NCBI GenBank assembly: GCA_030425485.1
Contig: JAUIAM010000008.1
Coordinates: forward strand, 62,001 to 126,000
Direction: 5' to 3'
From: Verrucomicrobiia bacterium
GTDB lineage: Bacteria > Verrucomicrobiota > Verrucomicrobiia > Opitutales > Cerasicoccaceae
DNA length: 64,000 nt
The position numbers and the translations under genes were made by a program. The notes below the pieces were generated by a model that was not told the DNA's origin, searched no databases, and saw nothing but the letters and a program-made list of their open reading frames with translations. Below are positions 28,501 to 35,838 of the stretch, in pieces; the stretch's first letter is position 1; every line of letters starts with the position of its first letter.

Positions 28501-31500
28501 GGCAGACGGCTCAGACTGGGTGATTACCGTAAACACCAACCCGACATCCAACCAGGTCATCAACTACCAGTGGACAGGTAGCGGCACAGGAAACGACTGG
28601 AGAGACGGCGCCTTTGACCCGAACAACACCAACTGGGCTCCAACGCTACCCTTTACAATGGGGGCTTGGATTCATATCGGAAACAACTGGTCAAGCGAGC
28701 ACACGCGCCATGACCGCGTAACCCTCGATGGCGACCTGAATATCAACGGCTCCAGACGACAGGTTGGGTTCTACCATTCTTACTGGCTATCACCATCAGA
28801 GAAAACCGGCCTGTATAGCACCAAGGAAGGTGAATTCAATGCGCTGACACTTCTGAATGGAGCAGACGTGTCTTTCCAGCAGTTCCAGGTAAGCAGCGGC
28901 ACTGAAGTAGTGAGCTCAGTGGAATACAACTTCACGCGCAATGTCTACATCGATGCGAACAGCAGCCTTGTGGCAGCAGACGCATACGACGAAAATGACA
29001 TTCTCACGGATGAAGGACTTATTCTCACCGGTGCATTAGACGAAACCGACAACGTATCCACATGGTGGATACATGGCCATGTAAGCACGACAAACTTCTA
29101 TGGTCAGCAAGCAGAAGGCAATGGAAACACGGGCGGCTATATCCTGAATATCGATGGTGGCAGCCTCCACGTATCCGGGGAATTCAAATGGAGCACCAGT
29201 ATGCTCACTTTGTTTACCAGCAGCACGATCTCCCCGATCAGCAATACCGGCACGGCTCAGGTCAACCTCTCCAACGGCGGCCAGTTCGTCGTCGGCTCAA
29301 TGGACACCACGGGTTTGGCCTCCAGCAATGCGTTCATCAACATCATGGACCCAACGGCCAGCTTCGTCATCAATGACTCAAGCCCTAGCTCGGAAGCGTT
29401 GATCGAGGACTTGATTGATAACGGCAACATTCGCATCTACGGCCTGCAAGCTTCTGTGGAGGATTTTAGCCTGTCCGATGAGCATGGAGTCTGGAAGCTC
29501 CAGCCGAAAAATGACTTCAACATGTATGGCTGGCCAGGGGACCTGAGCGCTGGCGCGGCCTTCCCCTCATCAGCAGGAGCCATAGACCAGTACATCAGTA
29601 ATCTTCGCCCCCAGCACCCTCGCCTGTTCATTAACTCGGAGATGATTCCCGCCCTGCGTGCACGAGCCTATGACGAAGAGTACAGCCGATTCACTCAACT
29701 CAAAACTGCCGTCGATCAGCTTCCGACAACACCGTCGACGACGCCCATACACGCCTTCACATTGGATGGAAATGGTCACATAATTGAGAGCTCCATGAGT
29801 CCTCCCACCATGAAGGCAAAAGACCTCTTTGCCCATGACGGCGGGAAGCAGGCCATGCAGGCGGCGCTGGTTTACCTCATAACCGAAGACACCCAGTACC
29901 TGGATAAGGCCAAAACCTACCTTGAGCACTTCATCTACATACTGGAGTTCTCCGCAGACAAGGAGCTCTGGATGGACCTCAAGGGCGAGTCCCGCATCAA
30001 CGCGATGACCGCCTACGACTGGATCTACAATGACCTCACTCAGAGCGAACGTGAAGACTTCATCCTGCCACTGCTGGACTATATGGAGAGCGCACAGCAC
30101 GTGAACGACGGCGGCACCTTTACTTTCCGCCGCTCGTACGGGGATGAAACCAATGGCAATTATGGTGAGGACGCGCTGCGCTACTTTGGCGGACTTGTCG
30201 CCTACGGTGACGGCTTCGACGATACTCTGGCAAGGGACTTCCTCCGATCAGGCATCGATCAGTACATCGGCATGATGGACTACCGCGATTCGATCTCCGA
30301 TGGCTCAGGGCTTCTTTCTGCCGCCACGCCAGGGTACAGTTTTGGCAACTACCCCTACGCCACCTTCCTGTTCCTGCACTCATGGGAGGCGGCCTTTGGC
30401 GATGACATATCCCACCACTGGTCGCAGATGACAAACTACGCAACCTGGTTTGACTTCGCCACGATCAACCAAGGTGCGGGCCAGTCCTTCCTCAGCTTTG
30501 GTGTGGGCGACACCTACCACGACGGCAACGTGATTAGTGCCTGGGAAATGTACACCCACCTTGCGCAGGTAATACACTTCTACGCGGAGAATCACCCTGA
30601 CATGGCCGAGCAGACCTACGAGCTCATGTCGACCCTGCCGACACAGTACATGGACTTCACAGGGGATTATCCGTTCCTGCCCTATCTCGTGACCAACTTC
30701 TCCGCCTCGCATATCGCGGAGGCCGATGCCGGACTACTCATCGAGCCCCGGTACTTTTACAACAAGCCGTTCGGGCTCCTCCACATGCGCTCGGGTAAAG
30801 GCCTAGACGACACCTATGCGAGCTTCCGTTTCGGCTCCTCTCAGGGGAACCACCAGCACTACGACGAACTCAGCTTTGTCATCTACAAGAAGGGGTTTCT
30901 CGCCCTGGATGCCGGCAGCCGAAACGACTATACGGATCACCACCATGCATTCGCTCCGCAGAGCGTCGCCCACAACACGATCCTGATTCACCAGGATGAA
31001 GAGGACCTTCCATTCTTCTGGACGAATGTAAGCTACGTTCCTGACTCCACGACATACTACAACCACGGAGGCCAGAACTCGACAACTGAGGCAGAGGCGG
31101 TTTCCCTGCAGAGCACAGAGCACTTCATCTACGCAGCTGGCGACGCGACGAAGAGCTACCATAGCGAAAAGGCCGAAGAAGTCGTCCGTCAATTCGTCTA
31201 TATTAAACCCGACTTCTTCATCGTGTACGATCGGGTAAAATCCGTGCAACTCGACCAGGAGAAAGAGTTCATCATGCACTTCAGCCACCAGCCTCAGTTG
31301 ATTGACAGCGATCCCTACCCTGTCCATCAGGCTGACGATGGTGGCCGTTTGTTCCTAACCACGCTCCTGCCGGATAATGCCTCCATCAACACAGAGGGTG
31401 GCGCGGGCCGCGAGTTCTGGGCTTCGGGTAAAAACTGGCCGCTGGATGGTGGCAGCAATTGGGCAAGCACCTACACAACCGCAGGCGGCTGGCGACTGGA

Positions 31501-32086
31501 GATCAGCAATCCACTTCCCCAAAAGCAGAATCATTTTCTGCACTTCATCGAAGTCGATGAAGGACAATCTACCACCCCCATCAGCCCGGAATATATCAGT
31601 ACAGCAACCCAGGACGGCTTGAAGTTCACGGACCCCAATACTGGCGACGAGTGGAAAATCCTGTTTAATCGCAGTGGTGAAATTGCTGCGCACATCCAAC
31701 AAACGTCAAGCGCCGGCGAAGTGCTCTTCAACGAGGACTTGTTTCCGCGTTACTACGAAACGCCACAGGACCAGCTACCGGATTACCAGCGCGACAGCGT
31801 CAGTACCCCGTGGAAGAGCGCCTTATCCACTGCGCCCAATATCTACTACAGCAGCAGCCTGGGCTTTCTCTACAATAACCCGGCCCAGAGCATGTGGACC
31901 TTCAGCTACAACTTCGGTTGGCTCTGGCCCGTGGGCGACTACGAGCCCGACCTCTGGCTCTACTCCGATGAGCAACAAGACTGGATTTATCTGAACGCGA
32001 ATTACGAGGGGCTGTCCTACCGGTATAATACCGAGACCTGGTACTACTACGACGACGAGGCCAATACCTTCACCCCAATTGACTAG
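22535..32086 (+). CDS. Giant secreted protein with two heparinase II/III-like lyase modules and five internal repeats
   Basis: The protein is 3,183 residues with a signal peptide (LLILIATLGILSLSLPSANA). Module 1 (about residues 60-790) has the alpha-toroid and beta-sandwich features of heparinase II/III and alginate lyases: RPRLLLTKQEYNALP, VNIESNHNHVAAAGAGYAG, GFTNRSHSHLDAGAITW. Five repeats follow, starting near residues 820, 1117, 1392, 1697 and 2010. Module 2 (about 2355-3090) is a second, divergent lyase: PQHPRLFINSEMIPAL, SSQGNHQHYDELSFV, SVAHNTILIH. The C terminus is Trp/Tyr-rich (GWLWPVGDYEPDLWLYSDEQ). It probably degrades a uronic-acid polysaccharide outside the cell. An upstream start at 22445 is unlikely. 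No anchor or PEP-CTERM is seen. Confidence 0.88.
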   Translation: MLHCSIPLKLRNPLLILIATLGILSLSLPSANASINPLTTQEVQNVVTNDVPGWKSNLPSQRPRLLLTKQEYNALPARYANATGRELELFEALIAQADFIMTKDFEWYYADRTVAEQMERYSITEFAAREELWIRQVGDDLITLTVAAQITNDASYKNRIKAIIAEAVDYDSWGEPHPYVNLAAGHLSLGMSLAYDWHYDFFTEPEKGDIRDAITVRVGQIYSAFFASNSWVVNIESNHNHVAAAGAGYAGLAFMEEISAADYWSAAAYLNFERVVDLNNADGSMTEGVSYWSYGVSRIFQYIDGISHVIPTNSFYNSDFYKNGGHFRLHSATSGYGAALSFGHAVEKDYVGPHHILYRLASEHNNTVAQYLADNLPFEPQGNGPAKAFAVLWYTSSIEATPPSTLDNHLPVADIVTMRSGWSDNDYLLAIKSGFTNRSHSHLDAGAITWAVGSEWMIDTPGYGDMTGQSSFWKRYPGTSEEGAWDYFSNATESHSTLLVNGKNQLHTETSRSTVVDFLSTPTMGLANIDMLEAYEDVSQIKRAILHRRGDYALVWDTVQAPSTATVEWLLKMPEAGYTVGHKAYISGASRGLEVRCLYPTDANFYDRQHDSLYMDLNDPGRRQVAAIEQEGTEVNFLVALLPNTYGQPDSVHAITTNSSQGVQRANISGNHWEDRVLLAESTSTTPVRGVLRLNTFTPIASAENLLSQDISNSAIGFSAQAANVRFINGRPDTALFCDATEINMPGWKFALASPTSLSLRNINSSSCIVTVAEPGAIVIQTTPGYAFTSLADDAVVSGELAPGDYLLSVPDLQTGGVTNYVWNNGTTGSWTNNSGWSPNPTATVGPAGQAIGHDAWVNPTRYDRVTLDGITINTPGSYANFYFANSGLLNGVDKTGTYNALTLINGSILTLEKMRISSTVHAGAPSYADGAYIRGAYIDASSSLVLTGELRTGVQEENYSHEQGTVHQSSIWQIEGEVEVGSFSGEQAPDNAEATGGFILNIDGGNLMVSGNFNWNYYGQDLLSNDTTAHVNLSNGGTFHAATMSNIDDSDNACINFLDATGTATFSSSAFANSAAIEQLITQGHIRKDASLEDAEFVIEQVSSNWVITLTEPITNYQWADGSLGDWEDNSGWSPDPLPAIGGSWRWIGRVANDNFTRFDRVTLDGVIMNNPSTDVKFYTWGDDATKTGTATAITLLNSSQLTLGDIQISSALTSTGGYIRNAYIEEGSSLTATEIITGAQNWTNHTSTWHIAGDVAASAFKGLLGDTSTNGGYILNIDGGSLTITGDFDWNSNETNTTGTATAQINLSNGGTFYAGTMSDIEDSDNAYINFVDASGSVTFGGSAFANATAIEQLITDEHIRKDESLYNKLFLIEQDGSDWKVTLTDSVTHYKWAGNATDNWNNNTGWSPAATDSTINYMASTSWTNMTRFDRVTLDGASLSNNQSDVAFMFANRWDLDDISNKIGTYVSLTLLNGSYLNLRNLRVSSAVHSGGHPLIDGEYIRGVYIDASSSIQIENAIQTGVRDAPGTDLTQGAVHQSTIWQIEGEVEAEDFMGEQASGDANSTGGFVLNIDGGSFTITGDFDWNHYGQAVLSDKTTAHVNLSNGGTFSVNTMSNIEDSDNAYINFVDPTGIVNFDSEAFANSAAIEQLIIDGHIRLNGKVVSPSDIDITDAGSGWSVSQKPLPAATTTAPVIHYRWNEITSNGDWANPHSWNPYVTEEALGYSTSSAYLGNQGGENLTRHDRVSIDGNTTINSTSAKVGFFSSYWQDEFELSSKTGNFHALSLTNGASLTLRELQVSSSTQTFGSNTYQYTRNVYIDASSELNVMNTWGSGQIVTGAQDHTNNLSTWTILGDVTTVDFYGQQSGGNNTTGGYVLNIDGGSLNVSGEFNWRSSIANMFNTSEQITPISPTGTAQVNLSNGASVVVGTMNPNWSTSPNAFIDFLDASSTLTFSNQNFATLASVQQLVANGQIRKGGEIVTASDFSIVADGSDWVITVNTNPTSNQVINYQWTGSGTGNDWRDGAFDPNNTNWAPTLPFTMGAWIHIGNNWSSEHTRHDRVTLDGDLNINGSRRQVGFYHSYWLSPSEKTGLYSTKEGEFNALTLLNGADVSFQQFQVSSGTEVVSSVEYNFTRNVYIDANSSLVAADAYDENDILTDEGLILTGALDETDNVSTWWIHGHVSTTNFYGQQAEGNGNTGGYILNIDGGSLHVSGEFKWSTSMLTLFTSSTISPISNTGTAQVNLSNGGQFVVGSMDTTGLASSNAFINIMDPTASFVINDSSPSSEALIEDLIDNGNIRIYGLQASVEDFSLSDEHGVWKLQPKNDFNMYGWPGDLSAGAAFPSSAGAIDQYISNLRPQHPRLFINSEMIPALRARAYDEEYSRFTQLKTAVDQLPTTPSTTPIHAFTLDGNGHIIESSMSPPTMKAKDLFAHDGGKQAMQAALVYLITEDTQYLDKAKTYLEHFIYILEFSADKELWMDLKGESRINAMTAYDWIYNDLTQSEREDFILPLLDYMESAQHVNDGGTFTFRRSYGDETNGNYGEDALRYFGGLVAYGDGFDDTLARDFLRSGIDQYIGMMDYRDSISDGSGLLSAATPGYSFGNYPYATFLFLHSWEAAFGDDISHHWSQMTNYATWFDFATINQGAGQSFLSFGVGDTYHDGNVISAWEMYTHLAQVIHFYAENHPDMAEQTYELMSTLPTQYMDFTGDYPFLPYLVTNFSASHIAEADAGLLIEPRYFYNKPFGLLHMRSGKGLDDTYASFRFGSSQGNHQHYDELSFVIYKKGFLALDAGSRNDYTDHHHAFAPQSVAHNTILIHQDEEDLPFFWTNVSYVPDSTTYYNHGGQNSTTEAEAVSLQSTEHFIYAAGDATKSYHSEKAEEVVRQFVYIKPDFFIVYDRVKSVQLDQEKEFIMHFSHQPQLIDSDPYPVHQADDGGRLFLTTLLPDNASINTEGGAGREFWASGKNWPLDGGSNWASTYTTAGGWRLEISNPLPQKQNHFLHFIEVDEGQSTTPISPEYISTATQDGLKFTDPNTGDEWKILFNRSGEIAAHIQQTSSAGEVLFNEDLFPRYYETPQDQLPDYQRDSVSTPWKSALSTAPNIYYSSSLGFLYNNPAQSMWTFSYNFGWLWPVGDYEPDLWLYSDEQQDWIYLNANYEGLSYRYNTETWYYYDDEANTFTPID
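24992..29519 (+). repeat. Five tandem protein-coding repeats of about 275-320 residues
   Basis: Repeats begin near 24992, 25883, 26708, 27623 and 28562. Each opens with a Tyr-x-Trp and a second Trp (NYVWNNG... GWSPN) and continues through DRVTLDG, a YIDASSSL-like block, GGYILNIDGGS and NLSNGGTF to a unit end like AIEQLI..GHIRK. The pattern suggests beta-helix or autotransporter-like stalk modules. Repeats 1 and 3 share an extra block (VHQS.IWQIEGEVE) and much DNA sequence. Repeats 4 and 5 share another form (TRNVYIDA). The order is thus A-B-A-C-C. Confidence 0.85.
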
Positions 32087-32096
32087 TCATGGGCAT

Positions 32097-32124
32097 GCGA
32101 GCTGTCACCAATGCGGCAGCTCGC
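32097..32124. terminator. Hairpin between convergent genes
   Basis: GCGAGCTG and CAGCTCGC form perfect 8-bp arms around a 12-base loop, just after the giant lyase stop and before the GH105-like stop on the other strand. It could terminate both transcripts. A clear T-run is missing. Confidence 0.5.
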
Positions 32125-32140
32125 TATTGCCCTGCCCCGG

Positions 32141-33502
32141 TTAGTTCTTGCCGATAAAGGCGGCAGCCAGTTGTCCGTACAAACCAAGCGCAAAGGGCTC
32201 AACCGTCCGACGCTGCCCGTGCTGAGCAACTTCGCCGCGCTTATTGTTGGGCGCCACACTGCCCAGCCAGCCGTCAGGCTCAAGGCATGTCGATGTCGCT
32301 TCCCAACAACGCCGGGCAGAGTCCCGGGCATCGTCACCCAGCAGACCCAGCGAAGCCCCCGTCATCAAGGCCGCGGCAATCCCGCATGAGCCGGAGCTAT
32401 CGGGCGGATTACCCGGCTCATCGAGAAAATTATCCCATAGGCCATCTGTACGCTGGCGGGATTGAACCCACTTAGCCCGCTCCTGGAAATGCTCACACAA
32501 GTCCGGCCGCTGGTTTACACCCAATACTGACAAGCTGCGCGCCAGCCCCAGGAGGTACCAGCAGATGCCGCGGGTCCAGTTGCGAAAACTCCACTGCTCG
32601 AAGTTCCACCTCAGGTAGATGTCATCTCCCACGCAAAGGTGCTTGCGCCGCAAATCCAACTGCCGGAATGCCAGCTCGGCCAGGGCATCATCGCCTCGAC
32701 CGCGGGCCAGTACTGCCAGCGGGTAGGCCACGGTATAACTTCCCTCAGCCGAAACCATGCCCGAAATAATCAGACCATCCTCGCGCACAAGGCACTCGTA
32801 CATTTGCAGCGCCATGTCGCACACCGGGTGCTGTGGATCGAGCCCCGCAATCACGGCAACGGGCAGCGTACCCTCGATGTTATCAAACAGGTTCCGCAGC
32901 GGCGCACCGTGGGGCGACTGGTAGTGCAACTCGCCACCCGTTATATAATGATCCAGAAACGCCCGGATCGAGGTATCCCAACCCGCATGCTTATCCACAG
33001 CATTTAGCTGCCACAGACCATCGAGCACACAGCCACCCATCCAGCTAAACTGGCATAAGGCGTCATGACGAAGCCGCTCCATAGCCGCCACGCGTCGGGC
33101 CTCGATCGGCACACGCTTCGGCACGAGACACGGGGCATAGGGCGCGCCTGTGAGCACCCATAATTCCGCTCCGCCGTTGACTTTCTCTACGCGCATTGAC
33201 GTGCAGCCAGACGGCCAGGGAACCCGCAGGCGCTGCCCGTGCGAGGCGTAGCCCGCATCGATCTCCAGCCGTTTTCCGTCTGTGTCTGTCAGGCTGACAA
33301 GGCACTCGTCGCGCATATCGCAACCGACCGCAAGGCTGAGCCAACCCTCCACAGGATGCTCAACTGAAAAGGCAACCCCCGGCTGCATCCGCACGCATGG
33401 CAGCCGGGCCAGCGTTTCCTGCTCAGGCGTATCCGGATGGTCGAATGTTAGCCCCACGTTTTGCATGCCGTCGTTATTCATGCTCAACTCGTTGCTGCTC
33501 AT
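32141..33502 (-). CDS. Glycoside hydrolase, GH105/GH88-like (unsaturated uronyl hydrolase fold)
   Basis: The protein is 453 residues without a signal peptide. An N-terminal beta-rich part of about 130 residues precedes an (alpha/alpha)6 barrel. Barrel blocks include CQFSWMGGCVLDGLWQLNAV, HYQSPHGAPLRNLFDNIEG, GLIISGMVSAEGSYTVAYPL, WTRGICWYLLGLARSL and SGSCGIAAALMTG, which match the order seen in unsaturated rhamnogalacturonyl/glucuronyl hydrolases. Such enzymes clear the 4,5-unsaturated ends that lyases leave. That fits the neighbouring lyase genes, although a different substrate is possible. It starts eight bases after the GH4 gene, so the two form an operon. Confidence 0.75.
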   Translation of the reverse strand: MSSNELSMNNDGMQNVGLTFDHPDTPEQETLARLPCVRMQPGVAFSVEHPVEGWLSLAVGCDMRDECLVSLTDTDGKRLEIDAGYASHGQRLRVPWPSGCTSMRVEKVNGGAELWVLTGAPYAPCLVPKRVPIEARRVAAMERLRHDALCQFSWMGGCVLDGLWQLNAVDKHAGWDTSIRAFLDHYITGGELHYQSPHGAPLRNLFDNIEGTLPVAVIAGLDPQHPVCDMALQMYECLVREDGLIISGMVSAEGSYTVAYPLAVLARGRGDDALAELAFRQLDLRRKHLCVGDDIYLRWNFEQWSFRNWTRGICWYLLGLARSLSVLGVNQRPDLCEHFQERAKWVQSRQRTDGLWDNFLDEPGNPPDSSGSCGIAAALMTGASLGLLGDDARDSARRCWEATSTCLEPDGWLGSVAPNNKRGEVAQHGQRRTVEPFALGLYGQLAAAFIGKN

Positions 33503-33509
33503 GCTCGCT

Positions 33510-34940
33510 CTAGTAGTTCTTTACATCGTCCCCGTTGGAGGTGCGGGCCCTCGCCTTAGGTGTAGCGTTAGGCTCCTTCGGGGCAAGCATCCAATCTGGC
33601 ATGGCCTCGGCTTCCGCCTGGGCAATCTCCTGAATAAGCACCCGGGCAGTTGCGATCGAGTTGACGATCGGGTCCATCGACAAGGCCCGCACGAGCAACT
33701 CGCGGTCACGCTGCATAATCCCCTCGATGGTCAGCTCATGGATATCGAGGATATGAAACTGCTGGCCGCGCAAGCCATACGGGAACGAGCCTACCTTAAA
33801 CGGGCGTAATACGCCGTCCACGATTTTGCAGTGCAGTTCAAGGAAGGCATCGTCGGGTAGATTCTCAACCGCACGGCCCCCGTCCTCGACGCAATCGCTG
33901 TTACTGCGGTTAACGTAGTAGGTACGGTCATCGCCTACGACCATGCTGTGAATCAAGTCTGTGGCGTGATCCGAGCGCATGGATGCGTGGAACTCCGTCA
34001 TGGGCCGCCGGCCAGAAATATAGCCATCGATCTCTTTCCACATGTTGCTCGTTCTCTCATCGCGCTCATCGCAGTTGAAGACGGAAAGGGGCGGGACCTT
34101 CTCCTGTATCGCCCCCTTGCCCTGATAGAAGGGGAGGTACTCCTTGGTGTGCCCTGTACAAGTAGGCAACGCCCCGAACAAATCGCACAACTGCGCCGTG
34201 ATGGTATTATTAAAGCGTGACTTGGCGTAGCCGGCATCGATTTCACTCGCTCCATTGGCCAGGAAGGCATCGCGAATCTCCGGCAGCACATCCTTTCCGT
34301 CCAGCTCGGCCTTAAGCATCCAGGTAAAGTGATTTACGCCCGCGATCCGCATGTCGAACTGATCCATCCGCGACTCGTCCTCGCCTATCAACTTCAGGTA
34401 GCCCAGCTTCTTGGCCGGCATATGGTGCGTGTCGCACAGGGCAATGCTCCGGATCTTTGCATGGCGCATCAGGCCGATGCCCATCGTCGCGGCGGGATTG
34501 ACGTAGTTGATAAGCAGCGCATCCGGGCACTGCTTCTCCATAGCGTGCGCGATCTCCAGAATCTTATCAAACTCCCGCAGCGTGTGGAAAATACCAGCGG
34601 GACCGATGGTATCGCCAGAGCAGGAGCGCACCCCGTACTTGGCCCCGACCTCGCACTCGATCCTGCGGTAGTAGGCGTTCTTTTCAGAGAAGCTGAGGAC
34701 GACGAAATCCGCGTTGTCCAGGACGGCACGGTAGTCCTGCGTACACTCCAGCTTGACCCCCTCGGAGGTGATGGCCAGCCGGGCCAGCTTCTCCAGACGC
34801 TCAAGGTTATGGTCGTCGGTATCGACCAGGCAAAGCTCGCAATGCTGGAATCCCGGCAGGTGCGCTACGGCCCAAATAGCCTGTCTTCCAAAGTATAGGC
34901 TGCCCGCCCCGATAATGACGATTTTAGGTGAATGCTTCAT
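33510..34940 (-). CDS. NAD- and Mn-dependent glycosidase, family GH4
   Basis: The protein is 476 residues from ATG 34940. An upstream ATG at 34973 lies before the predicted -10 box and is rejected. The Rossmann block IVIIGAGSLYFG binds NAD. ALCDTHHMP (Cys) and IAGVNHFTWML (His) correspond to the metal-binding Cys and His of the family. DTIGPAGIFHTLR and LINYVNPAATM are further GH4 signatures. GH4 enzymes work in the cytoplasm by an oxidation-elimination route on alpha-galactosides, glucosides or glucuronides, and the sequence does not tell which. It leads the operon with the GH105-like gene, beside an AraC regulator. Confidence 0.92.
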   Translation of the reverse strand: MKHSPKIVIIGAGSLYFGRQAIWAVAHLPGFQHCELCLVDTDDHNLERLEKLARLAITSEGVKLECTQDYRAVLDNADFVVLSFSEKNAYYRRIECEVGAKYGVRSCSGDTIGPAGIFHTLREFDKILEIAHAMEKQCPDALLINYVNPAATMGIGLMRHAKIRSIALCDTHHMPAKKLGYLKLIGEDESRMDQFDMRIAGVNHFTWMLKAELDGKDVLPEIRDAFLANGASEIDAGYAKSRFNNTITAQLCDLFGALPTCTGHTKEYLPFYQGKGAIQEKVPPLSVFNCDERDERTSNMWKEIDGYISGRRPMTEFHASMRSDHATDLIHSMVVGDDRTYYVNRSNSDCVEDGGRAVENLPDDAFLELHCKIVDGVLRPFKVGSFPYGLRGQQFHILDIHELTIEGIMQRDRELLVRALSMDPIVNSIATARVLIQEIAQAEAEAMPDWMLAPKEPNATPKARARTSNGDDVKNY

Positions 34941-34959
34941 AATGTTGTGTTTTTCAAAA

Positions 34960-34988
34960 AGTATACACGCCATGAATATGCTTTCCTA
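34960..34988 (-). promoter_or_regulatory. Predicted promoter of the GH4-GH105 operon
   Basis: A TATACT -10 box (34965-34960) lies 20 bases before the GH4 start. The matching -35 position (34988-34983, TAGGAA) is poor, as expected for an activator-dependent promoter. The AGGAYATATG direct repeats abut it on the upstream side. Confidence 0.5.
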
Positions 34989-34989
34989 G

Positions 34990-35020
34990 AGGACATATGA
35001 TGTATTTACAGGATATATGT
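34990..35020. promoter_or_regulatory. Direct-repeat binding site, candidate AraC operator
   Basis: AGGACATATG at 34990 and AGGATATATG at 35010 repeat with a 20-bp period, two helical turns, as in many AraC-family half-site pairs. The pair touches the weak -35 box of the GH4 operon and overlaps the start codon of the divergent AraC gene. It could therefore activate the enzymes and limit the regulator's own expression. Confidence 0.55.
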
Positions 35021-35838
35021 TGCATAATAGAGTTAGCGAATACCGCTTCAACAGCAGCCCGCCTGAGGACCTGCCGTTAAGCGTACGCTCGTGCGGATCG
35101 TACACGCTGACTGAGGACTCGCCGATCGACAGGCCCAAGGCGAAATGGTTCAGCCAGCTTTTTTGGAGCCAGCATGGCTGCGGAGAATTCGAGTTGGAGG
35201 GGCGCTGGACACGGGTTGAGGGCCAAGCCCTGTTTTTTCTGCTTCCGGGCGAAGTCCACCACATTCGCTGCGCCAGTGAGCACTGGACCTACCACTGGCT
35301 CACCATGGACCACCCGGAGAGCGCACGCATGCTCCACGCCTACGGCATCAGCAAGCGCCTCGCCCTCATGGCGGATTGCCCGGACGAGCTGTTCCGCGAG
35401 CTCAGGCTGAAGCTAAAGGAAGGCACGCTCGCCAGCGACGCCCAGGCCGCGCATTTGGCCCACGCCATTCTCCTGGAGACGAGAGCTATGCGCAAAACCA
35501 CTTCGACTCACCCCAAAAGCTGGGTCGAGCAGTGCCGCCAGCGTATCGACAGCGAGTACGCCAACAGCGAACTCAACGTCACCACTATCGCGGAGGAATT
35601 TGGCATACATCGCACGACCCTGTTTCGCGCTTTCCGTCAGCACTACGCCATGCTGCCCTCGCAGTACCTGCAAAGCCGAAGGCTACACCACGCGATGGAG
35701 CTCCTCAAGCAGGGCGGCCTGTCGGTCAAGGAAGTCTCACAGCAGGTGGGCTTTCTCGACCCCAACTATATGGCGCGCCTGATGAAGAAGGTCACCGGGC
35801 ACACGCCGAACGAGTTCCGCCGGGGAGACCACCTATGA
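35017..35838 (+). CDS. AraC-family transcriptional regulator
   Basis: The protein is 273 residues. The N-terminal part is a cupin-like ligand domain (HGCGEFELEGRWTRVEGQAL; FLLPGEVHHIRC). Two C-terminal helix-turn-helix units follow: VTTIAEEFGIHRTTLFRAFR and KEVSQQVGFLDPNYMARLMK, ending in GHTPNEFRRG, the usual family finish. It is divergent from the GH4-GH105 operon with a direct-repeat site between, so local activation of glycan genes is likely. Its stop overlaps the last six bases of the convergent glycoside hydrolase gene. Confidence 0.92.
   Translation: MLHNRVSEYRFNSSPPEDLPLSVRSCGSYTLTEDSPIDRPKAKWFSQLFWSQHGCGEFELEGRWTRVEGQALFFLLPGEVHHIRCASEHWTYHWLTMDHPESARMLHAYGISKRLALMADCPDELFRELRLKLKEGTLASDAQAAHLAHAILLETRAMRKTTSTHPKSWVEQCRQRIDSEYANSELNVTTIAEEFGIHRTTLFRAFRQHYAMLPSQYLQSRRLHHAMELLKQGGLSVKEVSQQVGFLDPNYMARLMKKVTGHTPNEFRRGDHL

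Noticed and set aside
24992-29519. Long repeated region as a possible CRISPR or DNA satellite
   Set aside because: The repeats are about 900 bases, stay in one reading frame and are conserved mainly at protein level.
34941-34973. Upstream ATG extending the GH4 protein by eleven residues
   Set aside because: It lies before the predicted -10 box, and the family begins directly with the NAD-binding strand.
34997-35080. 27-codon open frame with a good AGAGGA ribosome site ahead of the AraC gene
   Set aside because: The site coincides with the direct-repeat operator, the peptide has no leader-like character, and the frame differs from the AraC gene.
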